A DNA stretch of 64,000 nt from contig CM062804.1 of assembly GCA_031772625.1 (NCBI GenBank), positions 276,241,174 through 276,305,173 of the forward strand. Reading direction: 5' to 3'. The stretch is from Pinus tabuliformis (lineage: Eukaryota > Streptophyta > Pinopsida > Pinales > Pinaceae). Below the pieces are notes generated by a model. That model saw nothing but the letters and a program-made list of their open reading frames with translations. It was not told the origin of the DNA and made no database searches. The position numbers and the translations under genes were made by a program. Position 1 is the stretch's first letter; each line of letters opens with the position of its first letter. Positions 49,200-61,242 of this stretch are shown here, one piece after another.

Positions 49200-50060
49200 G
49201 ATAGCCTGGAACAATCGCATGGAAGCAGTATTAGAGGATAATAGTTTAAAGGACTCCATTGATCAAGAAGTCCCCAAGCCGACTGATGCTACTCAATTGG
49301 CGGAATGGAAAAAGTGTGTGGCTAGAGCAAGGAGAATCCTTCTAGAGGGAGTTTGAGACCACATAGTCTCAAGTCTCCATGGGAAGAAGACATCATTTTC
49401 AATGTAGAAAACATTGAAAGATATATATCAAAATAACAGTGATCATAGGAAGCTGGCACTGAAAGACAAGCTTTGTAAGATCAAGTGTGAAAAGGGCGAT
49501 ACGATCTATATGTATCTCAACAGGCTCACCACCTATAGGGATGAGCTTGGAAGTGTAGGGATAACGACAGCAGATGATGACATGGTGAGTCTTGCACTCC
49601 TTAGTCTTCCTAAGAGCTGGCATGGCTACCAAGACTCGGTTAATGGAAGAGAGAAACTACTAGATCGGGAATGACTTTGGTCAGATCTGATGCAGGAGGA
49701 GATAAGAAGAAGAACTCGAGATGGATCCTCATCAAAGCAAGATGATGAGGAAAATCTAGCCTTAGCAAGTAAGGCGAGGAAAGGGAAAGGGAAGGCATCC
49801 CATCCCAAATCCAGTTCTTCCCATGGTGGGAAGAATATTGACAAATCGAAAGTGCGATACTTTCATTATCATGAAGTGGGCGATTATGCTACAAATTTTC
49901 CACAAAAGAAATCCAAGAAGGGTTCCTCAAAGGGATTTGATGGTGAGGCACTAGCCTCACAGTTTGAGCTAGATTTCTCTCTTATCATATGCATGGTTTC
50001 ATCCATGGTGGGATGTGTTTGGTACCTGGAAAGTGGAGCCTCTTTCCACATGTGATGTGA
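49200..50060 (+). pseudogene. Copia A gag and start of protease
   Basis: Gag segment IAWNNRMEAVLEDNSLKD, then the capsid region (KLCKIKCEKGDTIYMYLNRL) and a basic tail (KARKGKGKASHPKS). The zinc knuckle is decayed (VRYFHYHEVGDYATNFP; Cys codons lost). The protease motif reads WYLESGAS, so the catalytic Asp is Glu. At least five stops interrupt it. Confidence 0.82.
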
Positions 50061-51650
50061 CAAGGATCTCTTCAGTACCCTGGAGGAGAAGGATCTCTAG
50101 ATTCAGATTGAGATGGGCGATGATGGAAAGTACTGTGTCCCAGGTGAAGGTATGGTTGTGTTTTAGAGGGAGCATAGAGCTCCCCTCACACTGAATGATG
50201 TAAAGTATGTACCAGGTCTGAAGAAGAATCCTGTGTTCATTGATGTGCTAGAAGATAAAGGCTATGATGTAGTCTTTAGCAAAGGAAAGGTATTCCTAAG
50301 GCATATCGGCACTGGAAAGAAAAAGAAAATAGGGATTCGAGTCAAGAATCTCTATAAGCTGGAGGTAGATGACCGTGCTGCTTTGAGTTCCAAAGAAGAG
50401 ATGCAGAGCCAAGATGTTGGCGAGCTATGGCATAGAAGACTAGGCCACTTACACCATGGAGCCCTGAAGATCATGCAACAGATTTCTACCGGATTACCCA
50501 AGGGAAAACTTGAGCAGATGAGTACATGCCAAGGTTGTACCTTGGGTAAGTATGCAAAATCTTCCTTTCTGGATCGAGATAGTAGAGCTGGAGAAATCTT
50601 GGAGTGAGTTCACTTAGATGTTTGTCGACATTTGTCTACAACTCCCACCGCTAAACAAAGGTACTATGTTATTTTTATTGATGATTTTTCTTATAGATGC
50701 TAGATCTACTTTATGGAAAAGAAGGATCAAACCTTCTTGAGGTTTTGTGAGTTTAAAGCCTTGGTAGAGAAAGAATCAAGAAAGAAAATAAAAGCCTTGT
50801 GTAGCGATAATGGTGGATAGTATGTCTCCTAACAGTTTAAGGACTTTTGCGCTATAGAAGGAATTAAATAGGAATTGACGGCACCCCATAACCCATAGCA
50901 GAATGAGGTGGCCGAAAGGAAGAATAGGTCGATTGTGGGAGTAGCTCGAGTGATGTTGCATGAACAAAGTCTACCACTGCATTTGTGGGCTGAGGCATGA
51001 AATATAGTAGTATTCTTGCAAAATAGAAGCCTGCATCATATACTGGGGATGAAGAAACCTATGGAGGCCTATTCTGGGAAGCGACCTGATGTAAGTCACT
51101 TCTGAATCTTTGCATCATCAGTTTACTGTCATGTGACGAAAGATGCTAGGAAGAAGCTAGACCCAACAACTAAGTTGGGAATGCTTGTGAGGTACACCGA
51201 TACACCTCACAACTACTAGGTGTACCTACCTTCCAATTAGAGGACTATGGTACACAGGGATATGAAGTTTGATGAGCAGAAAGCCATGCAAGTGTCACTT
51301 GAGAGGGAGCTCAAGTTGCATGCAGATGAGGAACCTTCTGTTCCTAAGGAGGAGGAGCCTCAGATTGATGCGAAGCAGCTGCATGCAGAGGATCCATGAG
51401 TGGAGACATCCATTCATGCTAAGACTTCTATAGATGGTCGGAAACACTCAAGGGAAGCTGACAGGTTGATGCTGGATGTGCAGGAGAATGTGGGATAGCC
51501 ATCTTCTCATTGCAGATAGAAGAGGTCGCTAGAGTAGTACACTGGTTACATGGCCCTGGTTGGGGAGTGTGTAGATTCCGAGCCCTCTCCATTCGAGGTG
51601 GCAGTGCAGTAACCAGTATGGGTTGATGCAATGGTGGAGGAGTATGACTC
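50061..51650 (+). pseudogene. Copia A protease end and integrase
   Basis: The pre-integrase zinc region (LWHRRLGHLHHGALKIM with CQGCTLGK) is near 50,425-50,550. Integrase core pieces follow: VHLDVCRH, ALCSDNGG and EVAERKNR, giving the D, D and E positions. Stops are frequent and mostly TAG, for example at NP*QNEVAER near 50,898. A frameshift near 51,655 separates it from RT. Confidence 0.82.
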
Positions 51651-51656
51651 CATCAT

Positions 51657-52500
51657 GTGAACATTTGGGATGCTATCCCAAGACCTCAGGACAAGTCAGT
51701 GGTGAGTTCCAGATGGCTTTACAAGGTAAAGCAAGCAGTTGATGGCAGTGTTGCGAAACACAAGGCAAGGTTTATTGCCCGAGGTTTCTCACAGGTCAAG
51801 GGGATCGACTACGATGAGACTTTTTCTCCTATAGCAAGGTACTCATCGATTAGATTAATATTGGCACTATCAACTCAGATGGGGTGTAAGATCCACCAGA
51901 TGGATGTGAAGACAACATTCCTTAATGGGATGATTGAGGAGGAGGTGTACATTAAGCATCCAAAAGATTTTGAAACCTTCGATAGTGAGTCACATGTGTG
52001 CAGACCCAAAAGGGCTCTCTATGGGCTGAAGCAAGCACCCCATGCTTGGTACACCAGGATTGCCAACTATCTCACCGGGTTGGGCTTCACCAAGAGTGAA
52101 GTAGTTGCGAACCCTTACCACATCATGGTAGAAGGTAAGCCATTGATCGTTGTACTTTATGTCGATGATCGATTTTGACAAGTGATGATTAGCTGATAAA
52201 GTCTTGCAAGGAGGACCTTGTAAGAGAGTTCAAGATGAAGGACATGGGCCTTATGCATTACTTTCTCGGCATGGAGGTGTGGCAGAGAGATGGGGAAGTA
52301 TTTGTGTCTCAAGGCAAGTATGCCAATGAGATACTCTGGCACTTTTACATGGAGAAGTGCAAGCCCATGTAGACTCCTCTAGCTGGGAACTAAAGGAAGG
52401 AGGATGCTACTTTAGGTGAGTAGTAGTTGCTACTGTTTATCAACAACTGGTGGGTTCAGTTATGTATCTGGTGAACACATGACCTGAATTATGTTTTGCG
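51657..52500 (+). pseudogene. Copia A reverse transcriptase
   Basis: An open stretch (51,657-52,178) has the Copia RT hallmarks: KARFIARGFSQVKGIDYDETFSPIA (read in parts), MDVKTTFLNG, RALYGLKQAPHAWY and the active site YVDD. After 52,178 the frame breaks, and the thumb region to 52,500 is in pieces (KDMGLMHYFLGMEV, other frame). Confidence 0.86.
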
Positions 52501-53106
52501 GTGAACCAGCTAAGTCAAGCTATCATTCAACCTACCAAGTTGTTTTGGAAGGCAGCGAAGCATGTGTTGAGATACCTTAGAGGCACATTTCAGTTTGGAT
52601 TGTGGTACAAATGGATAGAGGGAGTGAAGCTTCAAGGCTTCACAGATGCAGATTTGATAGGGAGTCCATTAGACAGGAAGAGCACATTTGGAGGAATCTT
52701 CAACCTTGGTTCAGCTGCAGTTTCATGGAACAATAGGAAACAGATATCAGTTGCACTTAGCTCAGCAAAGGCTTAATATGTGGCTGCTAGTCAGGCTGCA
52801 TGTGAGGCCACATGGATGTGGAAGACTCTAGTGGGATTGTTTGGTTAGAGGATGGATCCTACAGTGATCTACTGTGATAATTAGAGTTGCATCAAACTCT
52901 TTGAGAACCTAGTTTTTAATGACAGGTCCAACCACATTGATATCTGGTATCACCATCTTCGAGACTGTGTGGTCAATACGATAATGTTGTTGCTGTATGT
53001 TTTGACTGAGGAACACGATGCAGATATTTTGACAAATGCATTGTCAAAATGCAAGTTTGAGTTCCACAGAGACAAGATTGGGGTTACTGATAATCCCTTT
53101 CCTGTT
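52501..53106 (+). pseudogene. Copia A RNase H
   Basis: Segments HVLRYLRGT, GFTDADLIGS, DRKSTFGGIF, VSWNNRKQ and VALSSAKA identify the Copia RNase H. The catalytic Glu of the usual 'TEAEY' is lost (AKA then stop). The NRSNHIDI-type 'T/SKHIDI' motif is near 52,930. Four or so stops occur. Confidence 0.84.
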
Positions 53107-53115
53107 GAGAGGGAG
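53107..53115 (+). other. Copia A polypurine tract
   Basis: GAGAGGGAG directly before the 3' LTR, the expected place of the plus-strand primer. Confidence 0.8.
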
Positions 53116-54189
53116 TGTTGAAGATAGCAACAAGAAATGCTAAAAATAGAAAATGATAAAAATAGCACTGCTATAAAGAATAGTTTCATCCAGTGTTGAA
53201 CTTATATACAATGGATGAAAAGTGAAAGTGCTAAAAATAGCTTTTCTATAAATAGCATTTCGGGATACCTTCCTATTTTAGTTAGTCCCTAAACTATAAT
53301 AGGAAGTAAAATTCGAATTTGAACTTAACAACTATTTGAAAATAAATTAATTAATTCACCATTCGTTAATTAGTTGTGAAAAATCAAACATGAAGTCTAT
53401 GTGAGGACATGCAACAGTTTCTCCATTAATTGAGGAATTTATCCATCAGTTAAAGAGATAAGGATGAGTTCTAATTTGAGTAGTAATTAGTTGGCCCAAT
53501 TAACTAAGTCAAGTCCAGTTAGATTGATTTAAACAGTTTGTTTAAATTAATGTAAGTTCAGTTAGTTATAGCATAGTTACATATAACTGCTGCTTTTCAG
53601 ATAACTAAATACTATCTCATACATAACTCATGCATGTCAGTTTAGATAGAGACCTAGTTGAGATTAGATGGAGGGACAATGTACTATAATTTTCTAGGAT
53701 ATTCCTTAGTGAAAATTCCTTGCATGCAGAAGGATTTCTTCCCAAGAGAATTGTGTTGTTACTTTTTCTTGGTCAATGAGTGTGATGAGGCCAATTCACA
53801 CACGTGACTTTGCTAGACACCAAGAAAAATTTCGCAAAGAAATAGGGGCTTAAAGGACTTGAGGAGGATATATGTACTTGTCTATTCAGTCTATGAGCTT
53901 CATTGTTTGATTACAGAGAGAGCAAGAAAGCTTTTGAGCTAATTCTTTTTGTAACTTGGACAAGATTTCCACTCGTATGATAATACAGAGTTGGGGTTTT
54001 AGGCTGGTGCTTTCCCTTGGTTATATCTTTTGTGTTACGTGTGATTGATTTCTTCTTATCAGTTATATGTGTTCTTATTGATGTTGCTCAATTCGATTAA
54101 GCATCCGCATAATTGTTTGTAGAAGTAGATCAAGTATTTTGCTTTAGTATATTGCATTGTCAGGTGATCTACAAGTGGGAATTTCTACA
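53116..54189 (+). repeat. Copia A 3' LTR
   Basis: TGTTGAAG...TTCTACA, equal in length to the 5' LTR, followed by the target duplicate TTGAG. Confidence 0.93.
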
Positions 54190-54194
54190 TTGAG

Positions 54195-55318
54195 TTGAAT
54201 GGTTCATGTATTGATCCTCTAACTCTCGATTCCTCCACCACCCCAGTTAATTCATTCCCCATAAGCTCAAAAAAGTGTTGGAAGAGTTATACCATCCATC
54301 GATCAGGCCTCAGACTCTTATCCTTCTGCATTTTTTTGAGAATTCCTTCTACTTCTCCCTTTGTAATAGATCCCATTATCATATCGTCTTCTTCATCTTC
54401 CACATATATGGGAAACAATTGAACCACTTGAATAACCTATGCTATAGTGGCTTCTTTTGGAGCTCTGAACATGCCTCTAAAGTGGTCCCGCCCAAGCCTG
54501 TTATCTCATCAAAGGATTTTTCTATTCCTCACTCAGGTCGTTGTGTTTCCTAGATAGTGTTGCAATTCTTCCTACCTTTTGCATTATTTTGAAATAATTT
54601 TGTGTTTTCATCCCCAGCCAAGATCCATAATTATCTACTTTTGAGTCTTCACTTCTCCACCATTCTACTCTACATCTTCCTTTTTGAAATTTCCAGTTGT
54701 TTGTAAACTTATTCCCCGATCCTTCTTACCTTATCCAATTCTATTGATGTATGTTTCAACTGTGTGAGTTTTCCCATGAAAATATCAGTTAATGACAAGC
54801 CCTGATCAGCAGTCACACACCTCCATGTTTCATAAACTAAGGTATTATTTTCAGGGTCTTTTAGACATTAAAATTGAATTTAAAAGGGTAGCTTGGATTT
54901 CTGAAATACCCTTTTAGTTCGAGGATAATACAAAAATGATCAAAATCACCACTAGATCCAATCCATTATTTGAAAAAAGTTAAATTGTTGACCAGATCCT
55001 CTATTAGCAGAAACCGATCCAATCTCTTAGCAACCCAGGCCTGTCTTGCTCACTGATTCCTCCAATTGGTTTGAGATTTTATCAAGTTTACATGTATGAG
55101 ATTCCCCATCATGATTTTATTTGTAAAGTAGTTAGCGAGAGGGTCCGCTTGAGCAAGAGAATCCCTAGTTTCTGACATGCCTAGAGAGAAGTTCATATCC
55201 CCTTCCATCACCAAATTTGGGGCCTTCATGAAGGATTTAATAAGAAAAAAGTTCCAAAATGTGACCCTATGCTGACATGGACCATAGAAATTCAGGATAT
55301 TTAGCTCCGATCCAAGCT
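54195..55318 (-). pseudogene. LINE A RT N-part and endonuclease C-part, inner duplicate
   Basis: Continues LINE A across the Copia insertion. It covers the RT N-terminal region (54,195-54,430), the linker, and the endonuclease C-terminal part (55,050-55,310, segment NLVMEGDMNFSLG). At 55,318 it jumps to RT sequence equal to 47,690, the joint of the tandem duplication. Confidence 0.75.
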
Positions 55319-57092
55319 TTAATAGATCTATCTTCACAATGAACCCTTTTTTCTTGCTCCTCTTCATACTGTGGATGGCTTCCTGAGAAACTCTGATGGC
55401 TTCATTCATCTATCTTCTATCCAAGAATCTAAATTATTCTCTTGAGATGTTCGTGGAGCGGATGGATTTTAGCTGTACAACTATAACGTTTTCTATGATT
55501 TTATAGATAAAATTACAAAGCAAAATAGGCCTGAATTCCTCAAAATGTTTTGGATCATCAGTTTTGGGGATGAGGGCTATGAAAGTTGAACTAAATGGTT
55601 CATGTATTGATCCTCTAACTCTCAATTCCTCCACCACCCCAGTTAATTCATTCCCCATAAGCTCAAAAAAGTGTTTGAAGAGTTCTACCATCCATTGATC
55701 AAGCCTCAGACACTTATCCTTCTGCATTTTTTTGAGAATTCCTTCTACTTCTCCCTTTGTAACAGATGCAATTATCATATTGTCTTTTTCATCTTCCACA
55801 TATATGGGAAACAATTGAACCACTTGAATAACCTCTACTATAATGGCTTCTTTTGGGCTCTAAACATTCCTTTAAAGTGGTCTCGCCCAAGCCTGTTATG
55901 TCGTCAAAGGATTTTTCTATTCCTCGCTCAGGTCGTTACATTTCCTAGATAGCATTGCAATTATTCCTACCTTTTGCGTAATTTTGAAAGAATTTTGTGT
56001 TTTCATCCTGAGCCAAGATCCATAATTATCTAATTTTCAGTCTTCACTTCTCCTCCATTCTGCTCTACCTCTTCCTTTTTGAAATTTCCAGTTGTTTGAT
56101 TCTTTCATTTTTCTATTTTGTCTCATAGACATCCACCTCCATACTTTAGAGGGTCTCTAGTGTTTCCTTTATAAGAATAATATCAACTTATTCACTGATC
56201 CATTTCTCCTTTCCTAATTCTATTTATGCATGTTTCAACTGTGTGAGTTTTCCCATGAAAATATTAGTTAATGACAGGCCCTGATCAGTAGTCGCACACC
56301 TCCATGTTTCATAAACTAAGGTATTATATTCAAGGTCTTTTAGACATTAAAAATTGAATTTGAAAGGGTAGCTTGGATTTCTGCAAGACCCTTTTAGTTC
56401 GAGGATAATACAAAAATGATCAGAATGACTAGCAGATCCAATCCATTGTTTGAAAAAAGTTAAATTGTTGACCAGATCCTCTGTCAGCAGAAACCAATCC
56501 AGTCTCTTAGCAACCCAGGCCTCTCCCGCTCACTGATTCCTCCAATTGGTTTGATATTTTATAAAGTTTACATGAATGATATTCCCCGTCATGAGTTTAT
56601 TTGTAAAGTAGTTAGCGAGAGGGTTCGCTTGAGCATGAGAATCCCCAGTCTCTGACATGCCTAGAGAGAAGTTCATATCCCCTTCCATCACCAAATTTGG
56701 GGCTTTCATGAAGGATTTAATAAGTAAATAATTCCAAAATGTGACCCTATCCTCACATGGACCATAGAAATTTAGGATATTTAGCCCCAATCCAAGTTTA
56801 TAAGAGTAAATCTTGACGCCCAATATGTGATCCAATCACCTAGAATTTAGGAGTTTTATGTTTTTGTCATTTAGTCGCACCATAAGCCCCTCCAATCTTG
56901 ATTTGGCATCCAACGTTACAAATGACCTTCCAGGCATCATTTTACACATATATGCCTTCACCACATCCCCATCACCTAGGGTTCCTTTTAACAAAATAAC
57001 ATCTAGACAAAGAGATTTGAATAATTCCTTAAGGGCTAGCTTTTTACGAATGTTAGAAAAACCTCTGCAATTGAGGGAAAGGATGATCATTT
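55319..57092 (-). pseudogene. LINE A endonuclease and RT N-part, outer copy
   Basis: Starts with MIILSLNCRGFSN at 57,090, the N-terminus of the APE-type endonuclease of plant LINEs (usual form MxxLSWNCRG). NLVMEGDMNFSLG follows near 56,690, then the linker and RT N-terminus (55,823-55,434, with FSSTFIALIPK and RPILLCNFIYKII). The endonuclease nicks the target DNA. Several stops are present, including one between the endonuclease halves near 56,836. Confidence 0.8.
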
Positions 57093-57639
57093 AGAAACCA
57101 CCTCAAGGGACTATGTTTCTCTTAACACCCCTTTGAAATAAAGTTCTTTCCCATCCGCTATTTCCAACTTGTATTTCAACTTGGCTTTTAAGACATTTGA
57201 TTTTCTACCTCTAGCTTTTCGGGGCACAAAGGGAGTCCATGGACTCCCTAGCCCACACATGGAGGGAGGCATGAGTTATTTTTTGTCCCTAGGCCAAAGG
57301 ATATAGTGGGGTTCCTCTAAAAATAAGGGCACAGGTAGTCGGCTAAGCAGCGCGTAGGAGGAGGTCATCTCTATGCTAAGGACAGGGATTGATGTAATGA
57401 TAATATCTCGATAATTGGAGATTTCTTACTTGGAATTCATAGAGGATAATCAAGGCTTGGAGGGACTAGGCCATGATACAACATCATAAAAAAAAGGTGA
57501 TGCATATTCAAAGGTAATGGAGGGTAGAAGAATATGGGCTAGCTGAGATGCTGGTTCGGTATATATCACTTCGTTCTATACCTCTTAATGGCACTCACTT
57601 CCTTGGCTATATTTATTCCCTTGAAGACTAGGTTGTGCT

Positions 57640-59602
57640 TTCTCAATCTCCATTTCAGCCGGATTAGGATCCCTCTAAATGCCATCAATCACTACTTGTC
57701 CTGCTTCCTCTAACTCCGCTACCCCCTGCTCATCAGTCCTCAAATTTCCCTTCCCGTGCCTTCTCAAAGGAACCCCAATGGACAATCACTCACCACATGA
57801 CCATGTTTGTGGCAAATGTGGAATCAGAAAGGAAATTCATCATAATCAATTATATGAGAATGTGTATACCCGTGGAGCTCAAAGTTGATTTTTCCGCTAA
57901 ACCCTCCCTTGGGTTCAATTGTACTAGTAAGAGAGCCACAATTATATTCTTTGTTTCCAGAAATGTCATTTTTTCTTCCGAGAATGTTCTTAGCTCATCA
58001 GAATGGCATTGAATACATCCTCTATCCATAAGTGAGGAGCAGCGCAGGAAGTCATACTTAGACTGGAATCTTCTCCAGTTTGTCCATTTACACAACAAAT
58101 AATTGTATCCATGTTTTGAAAAGTATAGGAGAACTCTCGAACACCAATTTCGCTTGAGAACCTATTCAAGCATGTCATCCTTACTAAAGTGAAGCATGAA
58201 CTGAGCCATAGCTAATATGGTCACTTATACCTAGGCATTTAGTGCTCCTTCCCATTCCTTGTTAGTCCATTCAAGTATATATTGAGGCGAATAGCATCTT
58301 CCTTTGGCTGTCCCAACTAAGATCAACTCTGAGGCTTCCATGGCCTTGTCTAGCTCAATATCAACTCCAAGAACCAATTTGGGACATTCCAACTTTTTCT
58401 TTATTACTTTCCCCTTTTTTCACTTTGCTCCTGTTGTTTGGCCATTTCCTCCCTCCTTTGATGCTGAGTTTTCCTTTTCTTCACCCACATATTCTAGATC
58501 TTCAAAAACCATATCTAATCTCTCCTCTACTGGTACTGACTATACAAAGAATTCCCATAAATCAGTTGATACCCCTTCCACTTCGGACGTGCGAAATGTG
58601 CCCCTCCCTCCTGTTGCCAAGAGGTTAAACTCTCATTCTTCCCCAAATCCATTTCCCTATCTTTCTAGTGTGCAGTCACCGCCACTTTCATCCCTTGATT
58701 TCCATAGAGATTCATGGCTCTCCACCAACTTCCACTCACCACCAATGGCTTGATGTAGACCCCCTGATGGAGTTGGATATTTTGACGCGATTTGGGTCTC
58801 CTCCTCCCTTATTCGAGGGACTAAATTCCATGTCACCACTCTCTCAATCCATTGAGATAAACCCCCTTCCTTAGTGTAATTTCCTGATACAAAGCTTGAT
58901 ATTAGTCCTTCATTGCACCATAGATCACTACCTCAATCTATGTATTCCAAGCCTCCCAAGAGGTACATGGGTGAAGAGTGTCCAGAGATATTTAAGCAAC
59001 CTGATTCCCTACCAACACCTCTGTAACCTAAACCCCCAGAATTGTCGAAGACTTGAAAACCTCCCGCAAACCATTATCAAGGCTTCTAAACCCCTTTGAG
59101 GCAATGTTTGGCTTCCTGAAACAGTAAAGCCAAAACCATCCTCCAAACTCCATTCAAACCTCGTAACACCTTTCTTTCCACCTGGAAACTGATGTGGAGG
59201 CCTGACCTTATCTAGGTTTTTTTGAGTTCGTTCTATCCCCCATATAGATAAAATATCCTCTAGTTCTAGCTCCAAGTCCACATAGTCCCTTGGGCTGACC
59301 ATAATCGCTAGATCATAGAAAAATGTAGACTGGTATGTGAAAAGACCCCCACAGTTGTTACCTCATACAGAAGGTACATGTTACCAACTTACCAGATCAC
59401 CTAAGCTTCCATACAACTTCTTATTCCTATCCAGAACACGGGTCATCCAACAAATAATTTGATGTAGTTTACCCCCCCCCTCCATTTTCCTACCACATAC
59501 CATTATTTTTTGTCAGGGGAGATACCATGGGGTCCATGCAAGCGCCTAAGACCTCCCCTCAAGGAAGCCCTACCACGGATCCTATAAAACCCTAGCCGCC
59601 AT
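57640..59602 (-). pseudogene. LINE A ORF1 (gag-like, zinc knuckle), broken
   Basis: Begins MAARV at 59,602 and runs to about 57,640 in several frames. A zinc-knuckle remnant (HICHKHGHVVSDC, first Cys lost) lies at about 57,826-57,785, typical of plant L1 ORF1 proteins that coat LINE RNA. The long polycytosine near 59,470 (plus strand) probably marks one of the frameshifts. Confidence 0.65.
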
Positions 59603-59640
59603 CCTCCAATCACCTATTCATGCTAGGAGAGTTCCACCTA

Positions 59641-60485
59641 ATAATTTAATTTTAATATTATGGCTAAATTAGATATTAAATTGATATCTCAGCAAGAAAG
59701 AAATAAAATTTTAACATCCACAATGCTAAATATAGCCTATGGGACCTATTTTAGAGTGCAAAACTTAGTATGCACCTCAAGAGATTTAATCCTCTTTGAA
59801 ATAGATCAATATTGGTTCTATATATGCATATAGAATGTGTAACATTTTATTTTTAAAACTTTATTTTTGAATGCATAAATGGATACAATGCCTTAAAATT
59901 TTACCTGTACAACTAGATTGTGTAAACTACACCACATAAATTTGCAATTCCAACAAATATTTGCTAGACGAAATTTAAATTTAAATTAAAAATTGGAATT
60001 AATAGCTCCAAATTCTAAAATAAACCCATTTCTTTATGTTGATTTCAAAATATCATGAAATCTGAAGGTCACTCCAATGAAAGATGCTATCTATTTAATC
60101 TCATTATCAACACACACTGACTTTAGTCATTTCCTATGTGCAATTACATATTTGATGTGTGAGTGCCCACGAGGACCTATGGTAATGCTTCTCCTCATTA
60201 CCTTGCATGTTATAGCTTGGATATAATATGTATATAAGATTTTGACATAGTGGTATGATTGGAAAAAAAATGATTTAGTGAGGTCCTTTGAGAAACCTTT
60301 GTGAGACAGGCATCGGCACAAGTGTGAGACTATTGCAAGCATGAACACATTTTGTCCCCTCTATCCGCCACCATTTAGGTTGTTCTCTTTTCTTTGCTAC
60401 AACATTTTTGCACTAACATCATAGGCATGCTCAATTCCTTGAGTGTATCTTTGCACCTTTAGGGGAAATTACTAGTATTATAAAG
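59641..60485. repeat. LINE A upstream flank, duplicated at 31,560-32,445
   Basis: AT-rich, non-coding. It starts with the target-like ATAATTTAATTT and matches 31,560-32,445 until the two diverge after 'ctatttaa'. Confidence 0.75.
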
Positions 60486-61022
60486 ATACAGTCTATTTAA
60501 TACAATGATTGACAACCTTGAAAGTATATGTGAAAGAATACTAGTAAATAAAGATACCTTAATTTAACTAATATTTTTTTTCTAATGACATCCATTAATA
60601 GATTACAAGATTATTTCGTGTCTTAGTCATTTTATTAAGTTAAATAAATTAAATCTAAGACTAACCATATTTTATCTCAAATCCAAATACATCAACCATT
60701 TAAAATACCAACACCAAATCTCTTTTGGAAATGTCTCTTCACGTGCAAGCTTTTCCTTAAATTTCACTCCTAAAATGGTTTTAAATTATTTGATCCCTTT
60801 AAGTGAAAGAGCAATTCTAAATTAAAATGAGAAATAATAAAAGCATTTGCCATTTTTTCGTATAGTTCATTTACTTGATTTTTCTATAACAGAAAATGTA
60901 TATTAAGCCTTTAACCACACACCTTAGTGAATTTCCTTGTGAGTATAAAAACATTTTAGTGAGATATATATTAAAATATTAAAAAATGAAAATTTATATC
61001 AAAGTTACAATTTCACATTAAT
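60486..61022. other. Intergenic, nothing recognised
   Basis: AT-rich DNA with no frame or element end that I can identify. Confidence 0.4.
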
Positions 61023-61039
61023 ATTTCATAGAGATTCTT
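61023..61039. repeat. Target site duplication, left copy
   Basis: ATTTCATAGAGATTCTT, identical over all 17 bases to 63,167-63,183. The next bases are the T run (poly-A on the minus strand). Confidence 0.92.
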
Positions 61040-61120
61040 TTTTTTCCCGTAAGAAAAAGTCGTAATTTTATTCATATTGATAAAATTACATTTTGTAGAT
61101 GCCATAGGCATATGCAGATG

Positions 61121-61198
61121 GCTGATCCTGTAATGACAGGCAGCAAACAGAGAAAAATAACACTAAATAGCATATAACTATTCCTGTATTGACAGGAA
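61121..61198 (-). other. Twin stem-loops in the 3' UTR of the chimera
   Basis: TTCCTGTATTGACAGGAA (61,181-61,198; 7-base stem, 4-base loop) and CCTGTAATGACAGG (61,127-61,140; flanked by GCTG and CAGC, which extend the stem) lie about 55 bases apart in a loose repeat. A 3' stem-loop could serve in RT recognition, as known for some LINE/SINE pairs; here that is a guess. Confidence 0.5.
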
Positions 61199-61242
61199 CC
61201 AACATAGATAGAAAAACAGAAAAATAATATGTTCCAGCAAGC

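Larger units (their letters stand above)
47961..54189 (+). mobile_element. Copia element A, complete but dead
   Basis: Two LTRs of 1,074 bp each, initiator-Met-type PBS, gag-PR-INT-RT-RNaseH order (Copia order), a purine tract and a perfect 5-base target duplication TTGAG (47,956-47,960 and 54,190-54,194). It is inserted in LINE A. The sequence across the site rejoins exactly to the second LINE segment at 55,575-55,600. The LTRs differ at many positions and the coding region has over 20 stops, so the insertion is old. Confidence 0.95.
45577..59640 (-). mobile_element. LINE A (plant L1-type), interrupted by Copia A
   Basis: On the minus strand: 5' end near 59,640, ORF1 (from ATG 59,602-59,600), endonuclease, RT, C-terminal zinc-binding part and 3' end near 45,577. 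Flanking ATAATTTAATTT at 45,565-45,576 and 59,641-59,652 looks like the target duplication. A segment of about 1.4 kb covering endonuclease C-terminus to RT is present twice. Copia A (47,961-54,189) splits one of the two. Without Copia the LINE is about 7.8 kb, or about 6.4 kb without the duplication. All frames are broken. Confidence 0.84.

Noticed and set aside
54195..54553. Plus-strand ORFs across LINE A (also near 55,671 and 61,444)
   Set aside because: They are mirror frames of minus-strand LINE coding sequence.
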